Assembly: GCF_008838325.1 (NCBI RefSeq)
Contig: NZ_CP042829.1
Coordinates: forward strand, 1,426,001 to 1,490,000
Reading direction: 5' to 3'
DNA from: Tepidiforma bonchosmolovskayae
Lineage (GTDB): Bacteria > Chloroflexota > Dehalococcoidia > Tepidiformales > Tepidiformaceae
Length of the DNA stretch: 64,000 nucleotides
The first letter of the stretch is position 1, and the number at the start of each line of letters is the position of its first letter. A program made the translations under genes and the position numbers. Shown piece after piece: positions 41,176 through 48,969 of this stretch. The notes beneath the pieces are model-generated. The model made no database searches. It saw nothing but the letters and a program-made list of their open reading frames with translations, and was not told the origin of the DNA.

Positions 41176-41204
41176 TTGACAGCCCTTCCCGCCTTCTGCA
41201 CCAT
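41176..41204 (+). promoter_or_regulatory. Consensus promoter TTGACA-N17-CACCAT
   Basis: TTGACA (41176-41181) matches the -35 consensus fully and is 17 bp from CACCAT (41199-41204). It gives a leader of about 43 nt with AGGAG before the ATG at 41254. Confidence 0.72.
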
Positions 41205-41253
41205 CGCGGCCAACATTCTGGCCGTCCGGCCAAGATGCCGCAGGAGCCGCGCC

Positions 41254-41799
41254 ATGTCCGCCGATGCCGGGTCCGGCAGCACCACCCGCCCCGCCTGGTG
41301 GAGCCGCCAGTACATCGAACCGTTCACCCTCGACGATGACGAGCTCTGGCGCATCGTCCGCGAGTCCACCCGCGCCGCCGTCGCCTGGGTCACCAAATCC
41401 TGCGAGCCCGTCGTCGCCCAGATGTCCTATTGCTGGTACGACGGCCACATCTGGATCACCTCGACACCCAACCGCGACAAGTACCGCGCCCTGCGCCGCA
41501 ACCCCGCCATCTCCCTCTCCATCTTTGACCCGAACGACTGGTTCAAGCAGGTCACCATCCGCGGCCGCGTCACCTTCTTCGACGACCGCGAGTCCGTCCG
41601 CCGCTTCACCCACGAGCTGATCACCGCCGGCGGCCGCCGCACCGTCCCGGCCGACGTCTACCAGCGCGAATTCGAGCGCTTCGACAGCCCCGAGCGCGCC
41701 GTCATGCGCGTCGATATCGAGCGGGTCCGCAGCTACGACGGCCGCAAGATGTGGAAGACCGAAGTCGAAGGGCTCGACCCCTGGAGCGCCGACGCGTAG
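41254..41799 (+). CDS. Pyridoxamine 5'-phosphate oxidase-like FMN-binding protein
   Basis: A 181-residue split-barrel protein of the PNPOx-like superfamily, which binds FMN, F420 or heme. VAWVTKSCEPVVAQMSYCWYDGHIWI and TSTPNRDKYRALRRNPAISLSI form the typical first half of the barrel with the conserved K-x-R-x-L-R-x-N-P segment, followed by VTIRGRVTFFDD. The sequence does not decide the cofactor or substrate. The ATG at 41254 is preceded by AGGAG (8 nt) and by the best promoter of the window. Confidence 0.85.
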   Translation: MSADAGSGSTTRPAWWSRQYIEPFTLDDDELWRIVRESTRAAVAWVTKSCEPVVAQMSYCWYDGHIWITSTPNRDKYRALRRNPAISLSIFDPNDWFKQVTIRGRVTFFDDRESVRRFTHELITAGGRRTVPADVYQREFERFDSPERAVMRVDIERVRSYDGRKMWKTEVEGLDPWSADA

Positions 41800-41819
41800 C
41801 CATCCCCCCGGGCGGACGC

Positions 41820-41825
41820 TAGCAT
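41820..41825 (+). promoter_or_regulatory. -10 hexamer TAGCAT before the YciI-like gene
   Basis: TAGCAT ends 9 nt before the ATG at 41835. A GTG immediately after the hexamer (41826) would lie upstream of any transcript start, which favours the ATG. Confidence 0.4.
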
Positions 41826-41834
41826 GTGCCCGCC

Positions 41835-42104
41835 ATGTTCCACGTCCTCTTCTACGAGTACGTCCCCGACATCCTGGAGCGGCGGGAGCCCCACCGCCCG
41901 GCCCACCTCGCGCTCGCCCGCGAGTACCACGAAGCCGGCCGCCTCCGCCTCGCCGGCGCCGTCGGCGAGCCCGTCCACGGCGCCATGCTCGTCTTCACCG
42001 ACCCCGAATCCGCCGCCGACTTCGTCCTCCGCGACCCGTACGTGCTGAACGGGCTCGTCACCGCCCACCGGATCGAGCCCTGGCACGTCGTCATCGGCCT
42101 CTGA
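41835..42104 (+). CDS. YciI-like protein
   Basis: An 89-residue protein of the YciI / muconolactone-isomerase-like alpha+beta-barrel family. The typical N-terminus is present (FHVLFYEYVPDILERREPHRPAHLALAREYHEAGRLRLAGA, broken here by length), with conserved His in RPAHL, then DPESAADFVLRDPYV, the usual motif before the last strands. Members often dimerise and their reactions are mostly unknown. It is a single gene with its own -10 element. Confidence 0.85.
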   Translation: MFHVLFYEYVPDILERREPHRPAHLALAREYHEAGRLRLAGAVGEPVHGAMLVFTDPESAADFVLRDPYVLNGLVTAHRIEPWHVVIGL

Positions 42105-42150
42105 CAGCCTGGACGGCCCCGTCGGAACGAACCGAGGCGCCCGCCGGCCC

Positions 42151-43185
42151 TCACCGTCCCGTCCGCCGCCCGGGCCGGGTCCGTGTGCGCCGCGCCCGCG
42201 AAGGCTGCACCCGCGGCGGCTCCCCCGGCGCCTTCGGAAAGTGCGGCGGATACGGCGCCTCGCCCAGCCCGGCGCGCGCCTGCTCCTCAGCGAGCGCCAG
42301 CAGCGGCTCCAGCGAATACGCCCGCGCATCCAGCCCCGCCATCGCGTCGCCCCGCTGCGCCAGCAGGCCCGGCACCGTCGCCAGCGTGAACTGCCCCGGC
42401 TCGGCGCGCGGCAGCTCCTCCCACGTCAGCGGCATCGAAACCCGGGCGTCCGGCGTCGCCCGCACCGAATAGGCCGACGCAATCGTCCGGTCGCGCGCGT
42501 TCTGGTTGTAGTCGATGAACACCCCGTGCCGCTCCTCCTTCCACCACGCCGTCGTCACCAGCCCCGGCTCCCGCCGCTCCGCCTCGCGGCCCAGCGCCAG
42601 CGCTGCCCGCCGTACGTCCGCGAACTCCCACCGCCGCTCGACCCGCACATAGATATGGATGCCCCGGCTGCCCGAGGTCTTCGGATAGCCCTCCAGCCCG
42701 AACTCCCGCAGCAGCCCGCCGATGAGCAGCGCTGCCTCCCGCACCGCCCCGAACCCCGCCTCCGGCGTCGGGTCCAGGTCGAACCGCAGCTCATCGGGGT
42801 GGTCCGGGTCATCGGCGCGCACCGGCCACGGGTTCAGGTCGATGCACCCCAGGTTCGCCGCCCAGGCGAGCCCCGCCGCGCTGTCGATGACCGGCAGGCT
42901 GGCCGAACGCCCGCTCGGGTAGGTCACCCGCCCCGTCCGCACATACGGCGGCAGCCGCGCAGGCGCCCGCTTCTGGAAGAACGGCCGCCCGGCCGCGCCG
43001 TCCACGTACCGCTTCAGCACCAGCGGGCGGTCCCGCACGCCCCGGAGGGCCGCCTCCGCGACCGACAGGTAGTACCGCACGAGGTCCAGCTTCGTGTGCC
43101 CCGCCGCCGGGAAGAACAGCTTGCCCGGGTTCGAAACCGGCACCTGCACGCCGCCGGCATCCACCAGCACGCGCTCGGTCGGCAT
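42151..43185 (-). CDS. Stand-alone LigD-type DNA polymerase/primase domain
   Basis: A 344-residue archaeo-eukaryotic-type primase-polymerase as found in the polymerase domain of bacterial LigD. Metal-binding DxD is in LRFDLDPTPE, the nucleotide motif SGSRGIHIYV follows, and a third acidic residue is in HGVFIDYNQNARDRT. Ligase and nuclease domains are absent. Such stand-alone forms (PrimPol-D type) act in NHEJ or gap repair. No Ku or ligase gene is in this window. The C-terminal tail is Arg/Pro-rich. The start at 43185 is fixed by TATACT 6 nt upstream. Confidence 0.9.
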   Translation of the reverse strand: MPTERVLVDAGGVQVPVSNPGKLFFPAAGHTKLDLVRYYLSVAEAALRGVRDRPLVLKRYVDGAAGRPFFQKRAPARLPPYVRTGRVTYPSGRSASLPVIDSAAGLAWAANLGCIDLNPWPVRADDPDHPDELRFDLDPTPEAGFGAVREAALLIGGLLREFGLEGYPKTSGSRGIHIYVRVERRWEFADVRRAALALGREAERREPGLVTTAWWKEERHGVFIDYNQNARDRTIASAYSVRATPDARVSMPLTWEELPRAEPGQFTLATVPGLLAQRGDAMAGLDARAYSLEPLLALAEEQARAGLGEAPYPPHFPKAPGEPPRVQPSRARRTRTRPGRRTGR

Positions 43186-43191
43186 GGCGCC

Positions 43192-43197
43192 AGTATA
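43192..43197 (-). promoter_or_regulatory. -10 hexamer TATACT, leaderless LigD-polymerase gene
   Basis: TATACT on the - strand is followed by 6 nt (ggcgcc) and the ATG at 43185. Confidence 0.55.
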
Positions 43198-43208
43198 CGC
43201 GCGGCTGC

Positions 43209-43237
43209 TTGACGGCAAAGGAGTGCTGCTATATTTT
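43209..43237 (+). promoter_or_regulatory. Promoter TTGACG-N17-TATTTT of the VOC-family gene
   Basis: TTGACG (43209-43214) and TATTTT (43232-43237) have 17-bp spacing. The predicted message carries GGGAGG 6 nt before the ATG at 43266, so this gene is not leaderless. Confidence 0.65.
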
Positions 43238-43265
43238 CCCTCAATCACACGCCGGGGAGGCGGTC

Positions 43266-43769
43266 ATGGCTCCGAGGTTTGTCACCCACCTTTGGTTCGA
43301 ACGCGGCGCACTCGAGGCCGCGGAGTTCTACACGCAGCTCTTTCCCAACTCCCGCATCACCGCCGTCACGCACTACAGCGAGGTCGGCCGGGAGTTCCAC
43401 GGCCAGGAACCCGGCACCGTCATGACGGTCTCCCTCGAGCTCAACGGCCGTCCCTTCATGCTCCTCAACGGCGGACCCGAGTTTCGCCTCAGCCCTGCCT
43501 TCTCCATCCTGCTCGAGTGTGACACCCAGGAAGAGATCGACCGGTACTGGGACGCCCTTCTCGAAAACGGCGAAGCCCAGCAGTGCGGCTGGCTCGTCGA
43601 CCGCTTCGGCGTGAGCTGGCAGATTTCGGCCCCGATGGATGAGTGGCTCACGACGCTCGACGCCGCCGCACGCGACCGTGTCCTCGCCGCAATGTTCCAG
43701 ATGACGAAAATTGACCTCGCCGCGCTCGAGGCCGCCGCCCGCGGCGAACCCGCGCCGGCCGGCCGGTAA
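43266..43769 (+). CDS. VOC-superfamily protein (PhnB / 3-demethylubiquinone methyltransferase-like domain)
   Basis: A 167-residue VOC-fold protein. VTHLWFERGALEAAEFYTQLFPNSRI and GTVMTVSLELNGRPFMLLNGGPEF are the paired beta-alpha-beta signatures of the PhnB-like subgroup; the second half has CGWLVDRFGVSWQISAP. Despite the name of the Pfam family these proteins are not shown to methylate ubiquinone. Metal residues are incomplete. A clear Shine-Dalgarno site and promoter are present. The exported repeat protein gene follows 58 bp later with its own ribosome site. Confidence 0.87.
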   Translation: MAPRFVTHLWFERGALEAAEFYTQLFPNSRITAVTHYSEVGREFHGQEPGTVMTVSLELNGRPFMLLNGGPEFRLSPAFSILLECDTQEEIDRYWDALLENGEAQQCGWLVDRFGVSWQISAPMDEWLTTLDAAARDRVLAAMFQMTKIDLAALEAAARGEPAPAGR

Positions 43770-43827
43770 CCAACCCCAGGGAATCCCGCAGCCAAACGCT
43801 GCGACAGGGCAGGAAGGAGAACCACAG

Positions 43828-44997
43828 ATGCCCGGCACCACCCTCCTCATCGGCACCCGCAAGGCCTTCTTTATCTACCGCTCCGATGCGGCCCGCGAAC
43901 GGTGGGAGCTCTCACCCCCCATGCTCAAGGGCACCTCCGTCTACCAGGCCGCCGTCGATACCCGCCGCCGCCCGGCGCGCCTCCTCCTCGCCGCCAACCA
44001 CTGGGCCTGGGGCCGCTCCGTCGCCCGCAGCGACGACGGCGGCCACACCTGGGAGCAGCGCTCCCCCGGCCTCGGCTTCCCCCAGGATATGGGCATCACC
44101 ATCGACAACGTCTGGGGCATCGCCCCCGGCCACCCCGATGAACCCGGCGTGGTCTGGGCCGGCACCCAGCCCGCCGGCCTCTTCCGCTCCGCCGACTGGG
44201 GCGAAACCTGGGAGCCCGTCGATACCCTCAACCGCCTGCCCGACCGCAAGTTTTGGTACATGACCGGCGGCGGCCAGTCGGCCCTCACCGCCATCGAGCT
44301 CGACCCCCGCACGCCCCGCCGCATCTACGTCTCCATCGCCGCCGGCGGCGCCTACTGCTCCGAAGACGGCGGCCAGACCTGGGAGCCGCGCTGGCACACC
44401 GCCATCGCCACCACCCCCGAGGTCCGGGAGATGTTCGCCAAGATCGAAGAGCTGTTCCCCGAGATGGCTGCCCAGTTCCCCGCACCTGAAGGCGTCGACC
44501 CCCTCGCCGCCAACGAGTTCCACAAGTTCCGGCTCGACCCCAAGAACCCCGACCGCACCTGGGGACAGGCCCACATCGGCGTTTTCCGCTCCGACAACGG
44601 CGGCCGCAAATGGGTCGATGTCACAAAAGGCCTCCCCTCCTTCCACGGCTTCCCCCTCGCGGTCACCAAACAGGGCCGCGATGCCGTCTTCGTCGCCCCC
44701 CTCGAAATGGAGGCCGACAACTTCCGCGTCATGAACGGCCAGTTCGCCATCTACCGCACCACCGATGCCGGCGCCACCTGGGAGCGCCTCACCCGCGGCC
44801 TGCCCGGCCCCCACGACTACCAGAGCGTCTACCGCGACGCCATGGATACCGACGGCATCGACCCCGAAGGCGTCTATGTCGGCACCACCAACGGCGAGGT
44901 GTACTACGGCCGCGAGTGGGGCGAATCGTGGGTCCGTCTCCCCGGCACCCTGCCGCCCATCCTCTCCGTCACCGCGATCCCCAGCGACCTCCTTTAG
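43828..44997 (+). CDS. BNR/sialidase-type beta-propeller protein
   Basis: A 389-residue beta-propeller without signal peptide. Several Asp-box (BNR) motifs are visible: SDDGGHTWEQ, SADWGETWEP, SEDGGQTWEP, SDNGGRKWVD and TTDAGATWER, which mark successive blades. Similar to WD40/YVTN and VPS10-type exo-sialidase-like proteins; no sialidase Arg triad was identified, so a glycosidase role is not supported. AGGAAGGAG lies 9 nt before the ATG. It converges on the DinB-like gene, 6 bp apart. Confidence 0.83.
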   Translation: MPGTTLLIGTRKAFFIYRSDAARERWELSPPMLKGTSVYQAAVDTRRRPARLLLAANHWAWGRSVARSDDGGHTWEQRSPGLGFPQDMGITIDNVWGIAPGHPDEPGVVWAGTQPAGLFRSADWGETWEPVDTLNRLPDRKFWYMTGGGQSALTAIELDPRTPRRIYVSIAAGGAYCSEDGGQTWEPRWHTAIATTPEVREMFAKIEELFPEMAAQFPAPEGVDPLAANEFHKFRLDPKNPDRTWGQAHIGVFRSDNGGRKWVDVTKGLPSFHGFPLAVTKQGRDAVFVAPLEMEADNFRVMNGQFAIYRTTDAGATWERLTRGLPGPHDYQSVYRDAMDTDGIDPEGVYVGTTNGEVYYGREWGESWVRLPGTLPPILSVTAIPSDLL

Positions 44998-45003
44998 CCG
45001 CCC

Positions 45004-45519
45004 TCAGCCGTCCCGCCGGATGTAGTCGATCAGGTCCACGCTCTCCGGCGGGCGGCCGATGGTCGTCAGGATCGCCGCCGCTTCCGCCCGGTGGTGCGTC
45101 GAATGGTTGAACACATGGAGGATGAGCTGCCAGAGCGGCCGCGCATCCGGCACAGGCGGCTGATTCCGCCGGTAGCGGACCGTACTCCGCAGCCGCGCCT
45201 CGTCCAGCTCCGCAAAGAATCGCGCCCGCTCCGCCCGGCCGGCCTCCCACGCCTCCCGCACGGCCTCCAGCGTCGGCCACGTCGCCGGGCCGTCCAGCTT
45301 CGCCTCCGCGTCGCCCAGCCAGCGGCGCAGCCAGTGCCGCTCCGAGGCCACCACGTGCGCGAGCAGCGCATGGAGCGAACCGTCGCCGTAGCTCCCCGGG
45401 ATGCGCGCCGCCGCAGCCTCCGGCCTCGCCGCCACCGCGGCCCGCAGGATCCGTTCGTTCGCCCAGTCCTGGAACGCCGCCGTAAAACGGATCAATTCAA
45501 GCGAAAACGGCGGCTCCAT
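45004..45519 (-). CDS. DinB-family four-helix metal-binding protein
   Basis: A 171-residue DinB/YfiT-like protein. The three conserved histidines of the metal site appear as HVVASERHWLRRWLG and HVFNHSTHHRAEAAAIL, and the C-terminus VDLIDYIRRDG is typical. Such proteins include thiol-dependent transferases and hydrolases (bacillithiol- or mycothiol-linked), but the substrate is unknown. It forms a - strand pair with the gene at 45541. Confidence 0.88.
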   Translation of the reverse strand: MEPPFSLELIRFTAAFQDWANERILRAAVAARPEAAAARIPGSYGDGSLHALLAHVVASERHWLRRWLGDAEAKLDGPATWPTLEAVREAWEAGRAERARFFAELDEARLRSTVRYRRNQPPVPDARPLWQLILHVFNHSTHHRAEAAAILTTIGRPPESVDLIDYIRRDG

Positions 45520-45540
45520 CCCCCGTCGCCCCGGCCCGCC

Positions 45541-45975
45541 CTAGGCAACCCCCGCCGGGAACGTCGTCGGGATCTTCGCCGCCATGTCGAAGAACTCCTG
45601 GAACGTCTGGTTGAACCGGTAGAACGTATCGCGCCGGTGGTAGTCCTTCCCCCGCGCGAACTCCTCCGCGCTCCGAAGGTCCAGCGAGTTCAGCGTGTAC
45701 TCGTGCGTCGCCCGCCCGTTCTTCTGAATATCCTCGATCATCGCCCGCCAGTCCTCCGGCGACTGCACCAGCACGAAGTCGAGCTCCTCCGCCCGCTTCG
45801 CATCGATCTCCTTCACGTCCTTCACCTCGAACGCCTCGAAGTCGATCTCGAAGTACCGGTCGCCCACCTGCACGCCCATCTCGGCATCGCAGGTGCCCAG
45901 CCGCTTGAAGCTGTCCGAGGCGTTCAGCAGGTCGGCCGCGGCGCGGAACCATTCGACAGAAGGAAACTCAGGCAT
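45541..45975 (-). CDS. SCP2-like small protein
   Basis: A 144-residue cytosolic protein. The region MGVQVGDRYFEIDFEAFEVKDV and the helix SPEDWRAMIEDIQKNG suggest an SCP2/sterol-carrier-like fold; this match is from general pattern only. No catalytic residues are apparent. GGAGGTGA lies 4 nt before the ATG, a near-perfect anti-rRNA match. It is upstream of the DinB-like gene with 21 bp between them, so the two are likely co-transcribed. Confidence 0.65.
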   Translation of the reverse strand: MPEFPSVEWFRAAADLLNASDSFKRLGTCDAEMGVQVGDRYFEIDFEAFEVKDVKEIDAKRAEELDFVLVQSPEDWRAMIEDIQKNGRATHEYTLNSLDLRSAEEFARGKDYHRRDTFYRFNQTFQEFFDMAAKIPTTFPAGVA

Positions 45976-46079
45976 CGCGTCACCTCCAGGGACGGGGCCG
46001 ATGGCGCAGCATCGGCAGTGTGGGCGGGAGTGTACCCGCTTGGAGCCTGCCTGTCAGGCCGCCGGGTCGGCCGCGCCGG

Positions 46080-46085
46080 TATACT
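46080..46085 (+). promoter_or_regulatory. -10 hexamer TATACT upstream of the SDR gene
   Basis: TATACT gives a leader of about 43 nt with AGGAGGT before the GTG start; no clear -35. Confidence 0.45.
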
Positions 46086-46134
46086 CCGCCCGTCCGCGCA
46101 GAAGCCCGGATCTCCCGCCCGCAGGAGGTGCGCT

Positions 46135-46881
46135 GTGTTCGAACTCGAAGGTAGGCTCGCGGTCGTCACCGGCGCAGGGTCCGGAATCGGCCGCGCTATC
46201 GCCGAAACCCTTGCCGCCCAGGGCGCCCGCGTCGCCATCGCCGACATCGACCTCGAGGCCGCCCGCGCTGCCGCAGCGGCCATCGGCACCGCCCGCGCCG
46301 AGTCCTTCTCCGTCGACGTCGCCGACCAGGACTCCGTCGAAGCCCTCCGCGATGCGGTGCTCGGCCGCCTCGGCGTCCCCGATATCCTCGTCAACAACGC
46401 CGGCTGGGACCGCGCCCAGCCCTTCCTCCAGACCGACCGCCCCTTCTGGGAAAAGGTCGTCGCCATCAATCTGCTTGGGCCCATCGCCATCTGCCGCGCG
46501 TTCGTCCCGGCGATGGTCGAGCGCGGCGCCGGCGGGCGCGTCGTTAACATCGCCAGCGACGCCGGCCGCGTCGGCAGCACCGGCGAAACCGTCTACGCCG
46601 GCGCCAAGGGCGGCGTCATCGCGTTCACCAAATCGCTTGCCCGCGAAGTCGCCCGCGCCGGGATCACCGTCAACTGTGTCTGCCCGGGTCCGACCGATAC
46701 CCCGCTCTTCCGCCAGCAGCCCGAGCGCATCCAGGAAGCGCTCGCCAACGCCATCCCCTTCAAGCGGATCGCACGCCCCGCCGAGATCGCAGCCGCTGTC
46801 GCCTTCTTCGCCTCGCCCGAGGCCGGCTACATCACGGGGCAGGTCCTCAGCGTCAGCGGCGGCCTCACCATGGCCGGCTGA
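46135..46881 (+). CDS. Short-chain dehydrogenase/reductase
   Basis: NAD(P)-dependent oxidoreductase of 248 residues. Cofactor motif TGAGSGIG, NNAG and catalytic YAGAK (Y154, K158) are all present; D36-type acidic residue in IADIDLEAA after strand 2 favours NAD(H). The opening FELEGRLAVVTG and the tail GYITGQVLSVSGG are typical of the BadH / 3-oxoacyl reductase-like classical SDRs; a hydroxyacyl-CoA dehydrogenase role is possible but not shown. The GTG start follows AGGAGGT by 5 nt. Confidence 0.9.
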   Translation: MFELEGRLAVVTGAGSGIGRAIAETLAAQGARVAIADIDLEAARAAAAAIGTARAESFSVDVADQDSVEALRDAVLGRLGVPDILVNNAGWDRAQPFLQTDRPFWEKVVAINLLGPIAICRAFVPAMVERGAGGRVVNIASDAGRVGSTGETVYAGAKGGVIAFTKSLAREVARAGITVNCVCPGPTDTPLFRQQPERIQEALANAIPFKRIARPAEIAAAVAFFASPEAGYITGQVLSVSGGLTMAG

Positions 46882-46909
46882 GCGCTCGACAGCCGCCCGT
46901 TACCCGCGG

Positions 46910-46915
46910 CAGAAT
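46910..46915 (+). promoter_or_regulatory. -10 hexamer CAGAAT, leaderless lactonase gene
   Basis: CAGAAT ends 7 nt before the ATG at 46923 and no Shine-Dalgarno sequence is visible. Confidence 0.4.
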
Positions 46916-46922
46916 CCCGCCC

Positions 46923-47867
46923 ATGGCAACCGTCCAGACCGTCCTCGGCCCCGTCGATGCCGCAACCCTCGGCGTCACCCTCAGCCACGAGCACATCCTC
47001 GTCGGCATGGGCGAAGACAACCACCACTACCCCTGGCGCTTCGACTGGCACGCCACCCGCGCCGCCGCCATCCGCGAACTCCGCGAAGCCCGCGAGGGCG
47101 GCATCGGCACCATCATCGACCTCACCACCCCCGACCTCGGCCGCGACGTCGAATTCGTCCGCGACGTCGCCCGCGAGGCCGGCATCAACGTCGTCGTCGC
47201 TACCGGCATCTGGCGCGATATCCCCCGCTCCTTCTGGACCCGCGACCCCGACGAGATCGCCGACATCTTCGTCCACGAAATCGAAGTCGGCATCGGCACG
47301 ACCAATATCCGCGCCGGGGTCATCAAGGTCGCCAACGACATGGGCGGCGTCACCCCCGAGGGCGAGCGCATCCTCCGCGGCGCCGCCCGCGCCTGCAAGC
47401 GCACCGGCATCCCCATCAGCACCCACCAGTGGGCCCCCGAAGAGGTCGGCTGGCAGCAGGTCCGCATCTTCGAAGACGAAGGCGTCCAGATGGACCGCGT
47501 CGCCATCGGCCACAGCGCCGACACCACCGACGTCGACTACCTCGAACGGCTCCTCCAGCGCGGCGTCTACCTCTCGATGGACCGCTACCCCGGCGCGCCC
47601 GGCCGCCCCACCTGGGAGCAGCGCAACGCCACCGTCAAAGCGCTCATCGACCGCGGCTGGGCCGGCCGCCTCATGCTCGGCCACGACTACGCGCCCATGC
47701 CGGTCCTCAAAGGCCAGCAGCCGCCCGCTCCGCAGGGCCCGACCCGCTACCTCTTCGTGTCGACCGTGGCGGTCCCCGCCCTCCTCCGCGACGGCGTCCC
47801 GCAGGAGACCATCGACCTCATGCTCCGCGAGGTGCCGCGCCGCTTCCTCACCGGCGAAGCTGCCTGA
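46923..47867 (+). CDS. Phosphotriesterase-family metal hydrolase (PLL-like)
   Basis: A 314-residue amidohydrolase-fold enzyme with a binuclear metal site: SHEH (H22, H24), the bridging lysine in GVIKVAND (K135), H168 in STHQW, H197 in IGHSAD and D255 in LGHDY. This is the complete phosphotriesterase set. Most bacterial relatives are lactonases with weak phosphotriesterase activity, so a lactonase is most likely. No signal peptide. The C-terminus LLREVPRRFLTG is family-typical. Confidence 0.9.
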   Translation: MATVQTVLGPVDAATLGVTLSHEHILVGMGEDNHHYPWRFDWHATRAAAIRELREAREGGIGTIIDLTTPDLGRDVEFVRDVAREAGINVVVATGIWRDIPRSFWTRDPDEIADIFVHEIEVGIGTTNIRAGVIKVANDMGGVTPEGERILRGAARACKRTGIPISTHQWAPEEVGWQQVRIFEDEGVQMDRVAIGHSADTTDVDYLERLLQRGVYLSMDRYPGAPGRPTWEQRNATVKALIDRGWAGRLMLGHDYAPMPVLKGQQPPAPQGPTRYLFVSTVAVPALLRDGVPQETIDLMLREVPRRFLTGEAA

Positions 47868-47873
47868 CCTGCC

Positions 47874-48371
47874 TCAGTTCACGCCGTCGCTGGCAACCAG
47901 CGGCGCCGCCATCCGGAACGGCAGCGCCGGCCCCAGCTCCACGTCGACCCGCTGGCCGCCCGGCGCGAAGACCGGCTCCTGCACCGCGAACCGCCGCGCA
48001 ACCGGGAACCACAGCCGGATGCCTGCGCCCGGCGTGCCGCACCCCGGCCGCTGCCCCGGCCGGCTCCCGTCGGCCAGCACGTCCACCACGTACACCGTCT
48101 TCCCCACGTCGGATGCCGGCGTCCCCGGCCCCGGGGCCGCGACCCGGGTCAGGTCCTCCCCGCAGGCGCGGCCGTTCACCAGCGCAATCACCGGCTGCAC
48201 CGCCGGGTCGAGGTTCGCGCCATCAGCCTGCACAACCCCGTACGGCCAGGCGAAATCCGGCGGGGCGGGCGGCTCCTGGCCGCGCGCAGCCCCGGGAATG
48301 CACAGCGCCGCGGCGAGCAGGCCTGCCAGCAATCCCTGGCGGAGCGCGCTCCCGCGGCGCGGATCGGTCAT
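47874..48371 (-). CDS. Exported paralogue of the ACG/GCG-domain family (first copy)
   Basis: A 165-residue secreted protein: signal peptide (about 1-31, ending AARGQ), then a domain of about 125 residues with ACGED, YVVDV, GCGTPGAGIRLWF and a final AVQEPVF segment. The same spaced pattern is present in the next gene upstream and in the anchored protein at 30071. The start at 48371 follows CATACT by 6 nt, in the gap after the neighbouring paralogue's stop codon. The function is unknown. Confidence 0.75.
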   Translation of the reverse strand: MTDPRRGSALRQGLLAGLLAAALCIPGAARGQEPPAPPDFAWPYGVVQADGANLDPAVQPVIALVNGRACGEDLTRVAAPGPGTPASDVGKTVYVVDVLADGSRPGQRPGCGTPGAGIRLWFPVARRFAVQEPVFAPGGQRVDVELGPALPFRMAAPLVASDGVN

Positions 48372-48377
48372 CCCCCG

Positions 48378-48383
48378 AGTATG
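48378..48383 (-). promoter_or_regulatory. -10 hexamer CATACT, leaderless exported-protein gene
   Basis: CATACT on the - strand, 6 nt before the ATG at 48371 and just past the stop of the upstream paralogue, suggests separate transcription. Confidence 0.45.
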
Positions 48384-48384
48384 C

Positions 48385-48825
48385 CTAGTTCGTCCCGTCC
48401 TTCGCCACCTGCGGCCCGTAGTTCCGTGGCGTCAGCTGCGGCCCGAGGCCCGTCAGGTTCTTCTGCGAGGGCCCCGCGCCCGTCCAGCTCGCCGTATCCG
48501 TCGCCATCTGCCGGTTGCCCACGAAGTAGAACTGCACCGTCCGCCCCGGAGCGCCGCAGCCGGCCAGCTGGCTGTCGGAAATGACGTCCACGACATACAC
48601 CACGCCCGAACCATCCGCGATCGTCTGGCCAACCCCGCAGGTCTGCGAGCTCCCGCCGCTCGTCACAATCGCCAGCACCGACTGCCCGGGCCCCACGCCC
48701 GAGGGCACGGAACCGTAGAAGGTCGCCGGCGGCGAAGGCGGCGCACCCTGGGCCATCACCAGCGCCGGAATCGAAGCCGTCGCCGCCGCAGCGGCGCCAA
48801 TCGCAAGGAGGATCGCTCGTTTCAT
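48385..48825 (-). CDS. Exported paralogue of the ACG/GCG-domain family (second copy)
   Basis: A 146-residue secreted protein with signal peptide (MKRAILLAIGAAAAATA...AQG) and the domain PPSPPATFYGSVPSG, QTCGVGQ, VYVVDV, GCGAPGRTVQFYF and MATDTASW. GGAAGGTG lies 4-5 nt before the ATG at 48825. Closest in pattern to the domain at 30071 and to its neighbour at 47874; the pair looks like a tandem duplication. The function is unknown. Confidence 0.77.
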   Translation of the reverse strand: MKRAILLAIGAAAAATASIPALVMAQGAPPSPPATFYGSVPSGVGPGQSVLAIVTSGGSSQTCGVGQTIADGSGVVYVVDVISDSQLAGCGAPGRTVQFYFVGNRQMATDTASWTGAGPSQKNLTGLGPQLTPRNYGPQVAKDGTN

Positions 48826-48929
48826 TGCACCTTCCAATGGAGCGGGAACGCGCTCGCAGGTAGCAGCGTAGGCGGCGAAGATTATGCAGGCAAGCCGTTC
48901 CGGCGCCCCCGCCGGGCGCCCGCCAGACT

Positions 48930-48947
48930 GTTTACGGACAGTTTACA
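48930..48947 (+). promoter_or_regulatory. Direct repeat GTTTACR-N4-GTTTACR (Pho-box-like)
   Basis: Two heptamers, GTTTACG and GTTTACA, repeat with an 11-bp period 23 bp before the acetyltransferase start. The layout is that of actinobacterial PHO boxes (GTTCACC repeats every 11 bp). Identity of the regulator is inference. Confidence 0.4.
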
Positions 48948-48969
48948 GCCCGCCCGCGAGCCACCCGCC

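Noticed and set aside
42151-43185. Complete NHEJ system around the LigD-type polymerase
   Set aside because: No Ku, ligase or nuclease domain is found in the window; only the polymerase domain is present.
43828-44997. True sialidase
   Set aside because: Asp-box repeats are present, but no signal peptide and no convincing Arg triad, Tyr/Glu pair or FRIP-type motif was seen.
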